DNA of 64,000 nt, taken from contig NZ_JAMQGO010000005.1 in assembly GCF_023703375.1 (NCBI RefSeq), positions 62,001 through 126,000 of the forward strand, written 5' to 3'. Of this stretch, positions 24,839 through 32,820 are shown one piece after another; within the stretch, counting starts at the first letter, position 1; the number at the start of each line of letters is the position of its first letter. The position numbers and the translations under genes are program-made. Source of the DNA: Lutimaribacter degradans (GTDB lineage Bacteria; Pseudomonadota; Alphaproteobacteria; Rhodobacterales; Rhodobacteraceae). The notes under the pieces are model-generated. The model worked only from the letters and a program-made list of their open reading frames with translations, searched no databases and was not told the origin of the DNA.

Positions 24839-25992
24839 TGCGCGGCCCGCCCGGTGGTGGCGCGATGGATGTTGATCTTGGCCGCCACCCAGTCGTGAAA
24901 GCAATGTGTGGGCCCGTCCATCGCGGGGCTGAACCGCCCGCCATCGAACAGCGGTGCGTGGCGACCGCGCTGCATGCCCTCGACCACGAAAATGTCTTCT
25001 TCGAACACGGTCTTCCAAAGCTGGGTATTGCGCGCGCGCATGCCTTCGTCGGTGTCGGGCTGCGTATAGTAAAGGTGGACGTTCTCGACCGTTCGTTCCG
25101 GGCCCTGTGGCAGAAGAACGATGGCAAAGGCATGGTCACGATGCACGCCCAGCAGCACGTTGGGATAGATCGCCAGATATTCGGCGGCAGTATCCCACTT
25201 GTCGCTCAACCCGGCGGAATCCGGAAATGTCTGGCCGTGTTCATTGCGCAACTGGCGATAGACCAGCGTGCCCTGGCCGGAATACTCGCCGGGTTTCTCG
25301 ATGTTGTAATGATCTTCCAGTCGGGAATAGCTGTTGAGCCCGGGATGCACCCAGGGCAGGTGGTAGCTTTCGCAATAATTTTCGACCGCCAGTTTCCAGT
25401 TGCTGGCCACCTCAAGCTGGAACTTGCTGTTGGTGCCCCCGTGATACATCGGCTTGTCGAACTCGTGCCAGCGGGCCAGCACATCGGCCATCGCGTCGTT
25501 GAATTCGGGCGCGTCGCCCGAGACATTGATCCAGACAACGTCGAACCAGACATGGCAGCGAATTTCCACCAGGCCCAGTTCCGACCGGTTTACCGCGTCA
25601 TGCGTGTTACGCCCCGGCCCGCCCACATGCGGCGTGCTGACCAGGCGGCCATCGGTTGCATAGCACCACGAATGATAGGGGCAGCGGATCGCACCTTCGA
25701 TCTTGCGGGGTTCCTCGACCAGGATCATGCCGCGGTGACGGCACGTGTTCTGGAACACCCGAACGGCGCCGGATTTGTCGCGCAACAGCAAAAGCGGCAT
25801 GCCAAGGAAATCGATCGGCACGGCATCGCCCGGTTCGGGCACATCCGCCGCAACCGCCAGCCCGGCCCATTGTGAAAACAGAAGTGCGTGCTTTTCTTCA
25901 TCGAAAACGGCCATGTCGACATAGTGCGCGTTCGGCAGGCCATTGGCCTGATCGACCGGGCGACGCACCGTTTCAAGCTGTGTCAAAGTCAT
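24835..25992 (-). CDS. Rieske-type oxygenase, large subunit (betaine demethylase-like)
   Basis: Ring-hydroxylating oxygenase family, 385 residues. Rieske [2Fe-2S] ligands: C84-R-H86 and C104-P-Y-H107. The mononuclear iron motif N205-x-x-E208-x-x-H211-x-x-x-x-H216 is followed near the C-terminus by an acidic ligand candidate in F-E-E-D-I-F. The start at 25992 follows AGGAGG. Relatives include glycine betaine demethylase GbcA, carnitine monooxygenase CntA and stachydrine demethylase. Two dimethylglycine/sarcosine-type dehydrogenases nearby favour removal of a methyl group from a quaternary amine. No reductase subunit is nearby. The exact substrate is unproven. Confidence 0.85.
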   Translation of the reverse strand: MTLTQLETVRRPVDQANGLPNAHYVDMAVFDEEKHALLFSQWAGLAVAADVPEPGDAVPIDFLGMPLLLLRDKSGAVRVFQNTCRHRGMILVEEPRKIEGAIRCPYHSWCYATDGRLVSTPHVGGPGRNTHDAVNRSELGLVEIRCHVWFDVVWINVSGDAPEFNDAMADVLARWHEFDKPMYHGGTNSKFQLEVASNWKLAVENYCESYHLPWVHPGLNSYSRLEDHYNIEKPGEYSGQGTLVYRQLRNEHGQTFPDSAGLSDKWDTAAEYLAIYPNVLLGVHRDHAFAIVLLPQGPERTVENVHLYYTQPDTDEGMRARNTQLWKTVFEEDIFVVEGMQRGRHAPLFDGGRFSPAMDGPTHCFHDWVAAKINIHRATTGRAAQ

Positions 25993-26057
25993 CCGTGCCT
26001 CCTGCCTTGCGATGCCAGGCAGGATAGGCGCGTTTTCGGGGTGGCTATAGCCCGCAT

Positions 26058-26075
26058 GCGACGCGCGTGTGTCGC
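26058..26075. promoter_or_regulatory. Palindromic motif, site 3 (upstream of the Rieske gene)
   Basis: GCGACGCGCGTGTGTCGC: arms GCGAC and GTCGC with eight bases between, 66 bases before the Rieske start and just after the regulator's stop. It resembles sites 1 and 2 with one extra spacer base. Confidence 0.4.
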
Positions 26076-26087
26076 AAACCTGTCGGA

Positions 26088-26897
26088 TCAGGCGATGGGT
26101 TGGTCGTCTTGCAGAAGCCGCAGGTGATGTTCCAAAAGATCTTCGGCACCGCAATACCCCGCGTGCCGTGCCGTTTGCAGTATGGCATGGGTGGCGGTGC
26201 CCAGGTGTTCGTAAACAAGGCGCGAAAAGCGCCGCCCCGCCGATTGGCTGCGTACCGTGCGCGCCACGTACCCTTCCCAATAGTTGTTTTCATAAGAGGC
26301 AACCGGTGAAAGAAAGTTGAAACTTCCGGTCATGCCCCCCCGCCGCGAGATCAGGATGGAAATCCCGTCATCCTGCCGCAGAACGGCACCGCGAAATTCG
26401 CGGTGGGCGAGCGGGGTGTCGGACAGGCCCTGTTGGCGCAGCGCCTCGCGCGGTTCCAAGCCGCGCATGAAGGTGTGCCCGTTTTGGCGCCGCACGATGA
26501 CAAGGCCCTGAACAAAGCGGCTGTCATCCAGCAGACCGCGCCGCGAGAACCGGTAGAACCCCGAGGGAAACATGCTTTCGGGCACATGGGTGGCCTTGGG
26601 GCCCAACCAATCGCGCAGGTAGCTGTGTGAAAGCTGCCCGGATTCGGACATTTCAAGCTGATCGAGCGGTATGAGCAATATCCGCGCATCGACATCGAAA
26701 AATGCGCAGATCCGTGCCAGGATATCCGGCCGGGGAAAGCTTTCGCCCGAAAGGTAGCGGTTGAACTGGGTTCGGTTCACCCCAAGCGTGCGGCACAGCG
26801 CGGTGACGGAGGGATAGGTGCTTGTCAGCGTTCTGAGGTTTTCGCCGAACACGCCGCGCAGCTCGGCGGGGGATTTCGGCTGCTTGTTACCAGTCAT
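26088..26897 (-). CDS. XRE-family transcriptional regulator
   Basis: A protein of 269 residues from the ATG at 26897 (a TTG at 26945 would add 16). An N-terminal Cro/cI helix-turn-helix is clear (S-V-T-A-L-C-R-T-L-G-V-N-R-T-Q-F-N-R-Y-L-S-G), followed by a large C-terminal region of unknown ligand specificity. It lies directly upstream of the Rieske gene on the same strand, so it is the natural candidate to regulate the demethylation genes. Its own upstream region holds repeated TGACG half-sites, which may be autoregulatory. Confidence 0.85.
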   Translation of the reverse strand: MTGNKQPKSPAELRGVFGENLRTLTSTYPSVTALCRTLGVNRTQFNRYLSGESFPRPDILARICAFFDVDARILLIPLDQLEMSESGQLSHSYLRDWLGPKATHVPESMFPSGFYRFSRRGLLDDSRFVQGLVIVRRQNGHTFMRGLEPREALRQQGLSDTPLAHREFRGAVLRQDDGISILISRRGGMTGSFNFLSPVASYENNYWEGYVARTVRSQSAGRRFSRLVYEHLGTATHAILQTARHAGYCGAEDLLEHHLRLLQDDQPIA

Positions 26898-26975
26898 GGC
26901 TTCGATCGTTTTATGTCTGCTCTTGTCGATGATTTGCACAGCCAAGGGTATAGCGCCACACGAAATACACGAATA

Positions 26976-27016
26976 CTGACGCTAATCCGCAAAACCCTGA
27001 CGCTAAAGCGCGTCAG
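26976..27016. promoter_or_regulatory. Array of CTGACGC half-sites
   Basis: CTGACGCTAA occurs at 26976-26985 and again at 26997-27006, exactly 21 bases (two helical turns) apart. An inverted copy of CTGACGC lies at 27010-27016. The array lies between the XRE regulator and the divergent 116-residue gene. Confidence 0.5.
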
Positions 27017-27086
27017 TTCCGATCCTTTTTGACACAAATGCTAACGGTCCGGTGCTGAATTTTTCATATTCTACTTTTGATTGTTT

Positions 27087-27100
27087 CGTCAGTATTGACG
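27087..27100. promoter_or_regulatory. CGTCA-GTAT-TGACG palindrome
   Basis: Perfect inverted repeat of the same TGACG half-site, 27 bases before the start of the plus-strand gene at 27128. It probably binds the same regulator as the array at 26976-27016. Confidence 0.45.
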
Positions 27101-27127
27101 TAGGGGAAGAAAATTGGGGACCTGGAA

Positions 27128-27478
27128 ATGTACGGGGTAGTACTTTGGTGTTCGGCCGACAGCCGAAAAGCAGTGATCTGGTGCGAAGATCATGGTGATC
27201 TTGCATTTTACGAGGACGTGGCGGCCCAAACGGCGCTTGATCCGGGGGATCTCGTGAAATTTCGTTCGGAGCAGACGCGGCGTCGACGGCTTGCCCGCGA
27301 CCTTGAATTGATCGAACAAGACAGGTTTCGCAACCTGCCCGATGACCTGAAAGCCGCGGGGCGGGTTCATCCCGCGTCAAACACGCCGGAAAACGGCAAG
27401 GTCGTTCGCCTGTGCAATGGCCGTGATGCGCGTGGGGCGCAGGCAAAACCCGCGCCGCGGCAGCTTGTGGGCGTATAA
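27128..27478 (+). CDS. Conserved-looking hypothetical protein, 116 residues
   Basis: Soluble protein opening M-Y-G-V-V-L-W-C-S and I-W-C-E-D-H-G-D-L-A-F-Y, followed by a basic helical middle (Q-T-R-R-R-R-L-A-R) and a Pro/Ala-rich tail. The start resembles small proteins built on a beta-barrel with W-C-x-D-H-G. I do not recognise a named family. It ends 18 bases from the convergent ilvH. TGACG operators lie immediately upstream, so it may be co-regulated with the XRE regulator. Confidence 0.7.
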   Translation: MYGVVLWCSADSRKAVIWCEDHGDLAFYEDVAAQTALDPGDLVKFRSEQTRRRRLARDLELIEQDRFRNLPDDLKAAGRVHPASNTPENGKVVRLCNGRDARGAQAKPAPRQLVGV

Positions 27479-27496
27479 CGCGCCCTTGCGCGGTTG

Positions 27497-28057
27497 TCAG
27501 GCGCCGCGCGACAGGGCCGCAACGCCGGTGCGCGCGACTTCGACCAATCCCAGCGGTCGCATCAAGTCGGCGAAAGCGTCGATCTTTTCCGGCGTGCCGG
27601 TGATTTCGAACACGAAGCTTTGCAGGGTCGAATCCACGACATTGGCACGAAAGATATCGGCCAGCCGCAGCGCCTCGACGCGCTTGTCGCCGTCACCCGC
27701 GACCTTCAGCAGGGCAAGTTCGCGCTCGACGCTGGGGCCCTCGACTGTCAGATCGTGCACGTCATGCACCGGCACGATGCGGCCCAACTGTGCCTTGATC
27801 TGTTCGATCACCTGCGGCGTGCCGGTCGTCACCACGGTGATGCGGCTTAGCCCGCTGGCGTGGTCCACCTCGGCCACTGTCAGGCTTTCGATGTTGTAGC
27901 CGCGCGCCGAGAACAGGCCGATCACACGCGCCAGAACGCCCGCCTCGTTGTCGACGAGCACCGCCAGCGTGTGACGCTCCTGGGTGTCCGAGAAATTGGG
28001 CCGCAGGTTATAGGCCGAATGCTTGGACGAGCCTTTCTTGATCTGAAGTGCGGACAT
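27497..28057 (-). CDS. ilvH: Acetolactate synthase small (regulatory) subunit
   Basis: A protein of 186 residues with an N-terminal ACT domain (H-T-L-A-V-L-V-D-N-E-A-G-V-L-A-R-V, residues about 28-95), which binds valine for feedback control, and the typical C-terminal domain (R-A-N-V-V-D). The start at 28057 is the usual Rhodobacterales N-terminus M-S-A-L-Q-I-K-K-G. It lies 104 bases after ilvI on the same strand and so falls under the same attenuator. Confidence 0.95.
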   Translation of the reverse strand: MSALQIKKGSSKHSAYNLRPNFSDTQERHTLAVLVDNEAGVLARVIGLFSARGYNIESLTVAEVDHASGLSRITVVTTGTPQVIEQIKAQLGRIVPVHDVHDLTVEGPSVERELALLKVAGDGDKRVEALRLADIFRANVVDSTLQSFVFEITGTPEKIDAFADLMRPLGLVEVARTGVAALSRGA

Positions 28058-28161
28058 GGTTCTGGTTCCCTCGCTTCGGCCCGAGGCCGGAATGGTCGTG
28101 GATGGCCGGGCCAAGCCTTCATCAAGGCCTGGCCCGATTTCCTGTTAAAGAAATCGGTGCG

Positions 28162-29916
<1,755 letters not shown>

Positions 29917-29950
29917 GTGCTTGCTCCGTCTATCAACGTCTTGTCATGCG

Positions 29951-29982
29951 CAAAGAAAAGCCCCCGAGGATCAGTCGGGGGC
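29951..29982 (-). terminator. Attenuator terminator of ilvIH
   Basis: Read on the minus strand: GCCCCCGA (29982-29975), loop CTGATCC, TCGGGGGC (29967-29960), then TTTTCTTT. It is an 8-bp GC-rich stem with a U tract, placed between the leader peptide and ilvI. Confidence 0.88.
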
Positions 29983-30024
29983 GCATGGGGTTCCATTATG
30001 GTGTCCGTTACCGGCCCATGCGCC
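29980..30024 (-). promoter_or_regulatory. Antiterminator hairpin of the ilvIH leader
   Basis: On the minus strand GGCGCATGGG (30024-30015, over the Trp-Arg-Met-Gly codons of the leader peptide) is the exact complement of CCCATGCGCC (29989-29980). The second arm shares three bases with the 5' arm of the terminator, so the two structures exclude each other. A ribosome stalled on the Val/Ile/Leu codons leaves the first arm free to pair and prevents termination. Confidence 0.8.
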
Positions 30025-30055
30025 ATTTTCCCAGAATAATTACTACCTTGGTCAT
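30008..30055 (-). CDS. ilv leader peptide
   Basis: A 15-codon frame, M-T-K-V-V-I-I-L-G-K-W-R-M-G-R, with an excellent ribosome binding site (AAGGAGA at 30070-30064, eight bases before the ATG). The run Val-Val-Ile-Ile-Leu contains all three branched-chain amino acids, the products of the pathway downstream. It is the sensing element for attenuation. Confidence 0.88.
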   Translation of the reverse strand: MTKVVIILGKWRMGR

Positions 30056-30082
30056 CGGTCTGGTCTCCTTCACGTGCGCACG

Positions 30083-30111
30083 GTTTTAAGGAGGGGCGTG
30101 CAGGGCGTCAA
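30083..30111 (-). promoter_or_regulatory. Promoter of the ilv leader
   Basis: On the minus strand, -35 TTGACG (30111-30106) and -10 TAAAAC (30088-30083), spacer 17 bases. It lies about 20-30 bases upstream of the leader peptide, so the transcript would begin near 30076. Confidence 0.7.
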
Positions 30112-30218
30112 CATCCGAAATGGCGAATTTTATGTCTCTGGCGGCGTTTCTGGCGAATTTTTGTTGCGCAATCTCTGCGCGCCGCGTCAGGAATGGGTTT
30201 TGCGACGGTGTTTCGCTC

Positions 30219-31040
30219 TCATCCCTTGGCCGGTTGCGCGCCCGGGAGCGAGATATTCGCCACCTGTTCGGCAATCGGATCGGTGTTCAGCGGGTGAAGC
30301 TCGGATGAGTAATCGGCCGGGTTGCGCATCCTTTCCCAGCGGTTGCCGACATAAAGTTCGACCCCGGCAAATTTTGCCTTGTAGCCCATCTTGGGGCTGC
30401 CCGGCACCCAGTAGCCCAGGTAGACGAAGGGCAAGCCGGCCTCGCGCGCGATCTCGATATGATCGAGGATGATATAGGTGCCCAGCGATGCCTTGCTACG
30501 GTCGGGGTCGTAGAAGGAATAGACAAGGCTTACCCCGTCATCTAGGACGTCGGTCAGGCATACGGCGGCCAGCGCGTCGTTTTCGCGGTCGGTATATTCC
30601 ACGACCCGGGTGCGGATCGGCGTCTCTTCGATCATGGCGGCGAATTCGAAGACGTCCATATCGGCCATGCCGCCATCGGCGTGCCGGCTTTCAAGGTAGC
30701 GGCGGAACAGTTCGTATTGCTCTTCGGTGGCCCAAGGCGACGTGGCGTTGCGCGCCAGCCCGGCATTGCGTCGCACCGCGCGTTTCTGGCTTTTCGTCGG
30801 TGTGAAATCAGCCACGCGGATGCGCGCCGACATGCAGGCCGCGCAATCTGTGCAGGACGGGCGGTAAAGCACGTTTTGCGACCGCCGGAACCCCTGCTTT
30901 GACAGGGTGTCGTTCAGGCGTTCGGCCCCGTCGCCTTGCAGCGCGGTGAACAATTTGCGCTCCATCCGCCCGTCAAGATACGGGCAGGGTTGCGGAGCCG
31001 TCACATAGAACTGTGGCGCGATGGGTAATGTGTGCTGCAT
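30219..31040 (-). CDS. bpt: Aspartate/glutamate leucyltransferase (Bpt)
   Basis: N-end rule enzyme that transfers leucine from tRNA to proteins with N-terminal Asp or Glu, marking them for ClpAP. At 273 residues it has the N-terminal cysteine cluster of the arginyl/leucyl-transferase family ([15 protein letters not shown]) and the C-terminal acyltransferase domain ([23 protein letters not shown]). Shorter bacterial members are usually Bpt rather than the eukaryotic-like Ate1. It lies 78 bases downstream of the RDD gene. Confidence 0.92.
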   Translation of the reverse strand: MQHTLPIAPQFYVTAPQPCPYLDGRMERKLFTALQGDGAERLNDTLSKQGFRRSQNVLYRPSCTDCAACMSARIRVADFTPTKSQKRAVRRNAGLARNATSPWATEEQYELFRRYLESRHADGGMADMDVFEFAAMIEETPIRTRVVEYTDRENDALAAVCLTDVLDDGVSLVYSFYDPDRSKASLGTYIILDHIEIAREAGLPFVYLGYWVPGSPKMGYKAKFAGVELYVGNRWERMRNPADYSSELHPLNTDPIAEQVANISLPGAQPAKG

Positions 31041-31118
31041 GAGATCCGCTCGTCGTTCGCCTGAAGCAAAGACTAGCCCACAGTTTTCGATCCGCCAAGG
31101 GTTTGCGCGAGCGCGTGA

Positions 31119-31562
31119 TTAGCGCCGTGCGCGCCGGTTCAGCGCGACGCTGCCCAGCACCTTGTCGCTCAGGCCCTGGCCCCGTTCATCGACCAGCATC
31201 ATCACCACCGAGATCGCCTGCGCCACGAATACACCCATCGACACCGTGAAGCCCACGGTGTGCAAAACGGCGGTCAGCGCGTCGAAGGGCCGCCCGTCAT
31301 GGGTGCGAAACTCGATCGCCATCAGTCGCATTCCCAGCGTGGCAGACCGATTGGCAAGTGTCACGACGCGATAGGCCGTTCCCACCACCAGCATCAGGAT
31401 CGGGAAAAAGAAAATCCCGGTGAAGGCCGTGAAAGGCAGGATCACCAGGCAGCCGATCACGATGATTACCGTGTCGATCACGAAGGCCAGCAACCGCTTC
31501 ATCGGCACATCGGCATAGAATTCGGGCTGCAGGTGAGGGTCGGGCAGGGCGGAATATGTCAT
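31119..31562 (-). CDS. RDD-family membrane protein
   Basis: A protein of 147 residues with the RDD domain: R-L-L-A-F-V-I-D in the first membrane segment (the arginine and aspartate that name the family), followed by a second long hydrophobic segment and a third near the C-terminus. RDD proteins are small membrane proteins, some linked to ion or small-molecule transport. The start at 31562 removes a non-homologous 83-codon extension. It lies between the DUF2852 gene and bpt on the same strand. Confidence 0.85.
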   Translation of the reverse strand: MTYSALPDPHLQPEFYADVPMKRLLAFVIDTVIIVIGCLVILPFTAFTGIFFFPILMLVVGTAYRVVTLANRSATLGMRLMAIEFRTHDGRPFDALTAVLHTVGFTVSMGVFVAQAISVVMMLVDERGQGLSDKVLGSVALNRRARR

Positions 31563-31590
31563 CGGACACCAGAATGAAGAGCAATGGGAC

Positions 31591-31608
31591 GGCCCGCAAG
31601 GGCGGGCC
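31591..31608 (-). terminator. Hairpin between the DUF2852 gene and the RDD gene
   Basis: GGCCCGC, loop AAGG, GCGGGCC on the plus strand: a 7-bp perfect stem in the 76-base gap. There is no clear T tract, so only a weak terminator or processing site. Confidence 0.35.
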
Positions 31609-31638
31609 TGTCCGGGGTGTTGCCAGGAACGGCGGAGA

Positions 31639-32073
31639 TCATTCGCCCTGCGCGTCTTCGCGGGGGGCGCGGCGGGCCTCTTTCGCGCGGTCGTCCATGA
31701 ACTGGTCGAACTCGGCCTTGTCCCTGGCAGCGCGCAGGCGTTGAAGGAAGGTTTCGAACTGTTCCTGCTCTTCCTCGAGTCGTTGCAGCGTGTCGGCCTT
31801 GTAGGCGTCAAACGCGGTGTTGCCGCTGGGTTTCATCGCGCCGAAAGCGTGGCGCGTCATCGGGTTGTGGCGGCTGCAGGATTTTCCGAACATGCGTTTG
31901 CTCCAGATCATGTAGGCAAGAAGGGCAAGGCCGATGGGCCAGAATACGATGAAGCCCAGAACCATGGCGGCAATCCAGGCGCCTTTGCCCCGGTCATCCA
32001 GCCATGTCTCGGCACGTGCCAGCCAACTGGCGGGGCGCGAAAGCGCATGGGTGCAGGTTTCGGCGGTTGTCAT
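31639..32073 (-). CDS. DUF2852 membrane protein
   Basis: A protein of 144 residues with one or two close hydrophobic segments (about 33-58, G-A-W-I-A-A-M-V-L-G-F-I-V-F-W-P) and a long charged cytoplasmic coiled-coil tail (about 85-140, L-E-E-E-Q-E-Q-F). This matches the DUF2852 pattern. The function is unknown. Two copies of a TGTAAA palindrome lie immediately upstream, one 19 bases before the start, so a dedicated regulator is likely. Confidence 0.85.
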   Translation of the reverse strand: MTTAETCTHALSRPASWLARAETWLDDRGKGAWIAAMVLGFIVFWPIGLALLAYMIWSKRMFGKSCSRHNPMTRHAFGAMKPSGNTAFDAYKADTLQRLEEEQEQFETFLQRLRAARDKAEFDQFMDDRAKEARRAPREDAQGE

Positions 32074-32091
32074 GTCTCTCTCCGTTCAGGT

Positions 32092-32112
32092 GATGTAAAT
32101 GCCGTTCACATC
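32092..32112. promoter_or_regulatory. TGTAAAT palindrome, site 1
   Basis: TGTAAATGCCGTTCACA at 32094-32110, flanked by GA and TC that extend the symmetry. It shares 12 of 17 positions with site 2 and lies just upstream of the DUF2852 start, where a repressor would block transcription. Confidence 0.6.
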
Positions 32113-32151
32113 AAAGGAGATGGGACCGCGCCGCCGTCCGTGCAAGGGTTT

Positions 32152-32170
32152 ATGTAAATCTTTTTTACAT
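32152..32170. promoter_or_regulatory. TGTAAAT palindrome, site 2
   Basis: ATGTAAATCTTTTTTACAT: perfect 7-base arms around TCTTT. The centre is 59 bases from the centre of site 1. It lies eight bases before the end of proX. Confidence 0.6.
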
Positions 32171-32178
32171 TGTCGGCA

Positions 32179-32646
32179 TCAGGCCGTGAAATCGGCAACC
32201 TGCGCGCCGCTCAACCGGGCCAGGTCGGCGGAGTGCAGGGGGAATACGTGGCGCGGGGTGCCAGCGGCGGCCCAAATGATGTCGAATTCCAGCAGCCGGG
32301 GGTCGGCCCAGGCGCGGATCGGGTTCAGATGTCCGACCGGGCTGACCCCGCCGATGGCAAAGCCCGTTTGCGCCCGCACGGCGGCCGCATCGGCACGGTC
32401 CAGCGTTTCTCCGGCCAGCGTTCCGGCCTTTGCCGCGTCAACCTGGTTGCCGCCTGCCGTCAGGAACAACAGGCATTGGCCGCTGTCATGGCCCTGAAAG
32501 ATGATGGATTTCGCGATCTGATCCAGCGTGCAGCCCACGGCATCGGCGGCCTCTTGCGCGGTGCGCGCACCATCGGTTTCGCGAATGTCGGGGGTGATCC
32601 CTGCCTCTTCCAGCGCGCGGCGCACGCGGGCCATGCTCTTGCTCAT
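32179..32646 (-). CDS. Prolyl-tRNA editing protein (YbaK/ProX family)
   Basis: A protein of 155 residues of the YbaK/ProX/aminoacyl-tRNA deacylase fold, which hydrolyses tRNA-Pro wrongly charged with alanine or cysteine. Conserved features seen: A-K-S-I-I-F (the catalytic lysine region), G-N-Q-V-D, G-F-A-I-G-G-V-S-P-V-G-H and the C-terminal E-F-D-I-I-W-A-A-A-G-T-P-R-H-V-F. The start at 32646 is preceded by AAAGGGCGAG. It is divergent from glnE. Confidence 0.88.
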   Translation of the reverse strand: MSKSMARVRRALEEAGITPDIRETDGARTAQEAADAVGCTLDQIAKSIIFQGHDSGQCLLFLTAGGNQVDAAKAGTLAGETLDRADAAAVRAQTGFAIGGVSPVGHLNPIRAWADPRLLEFDIIWAAAGTPRHVFPLHSADLARLSGAQVADFTA

Positions 32647-32820
32647 CTCTCGCCCTTTCCTGTGGAACACGGGTTTTGTGTCACGATCCCCGCCAAGTTT
32701 GAAACCGTTTTCTGCCAGCCCGCAAGTATATGGCCCCGTGGGCATGTGCCTGACAAAAGCGCGTGGCCGCGCATAGACGAGCGATTGACGCCACCCGGCC
32801 TTCAACACATTGTTCCCGCC

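Noticed and set aside
32170..32820. 217-codon upstream extension of glnE
   Set aside because: It is antisense to proX and has no GlnE similarity; the family-like sequence begins at 32821.
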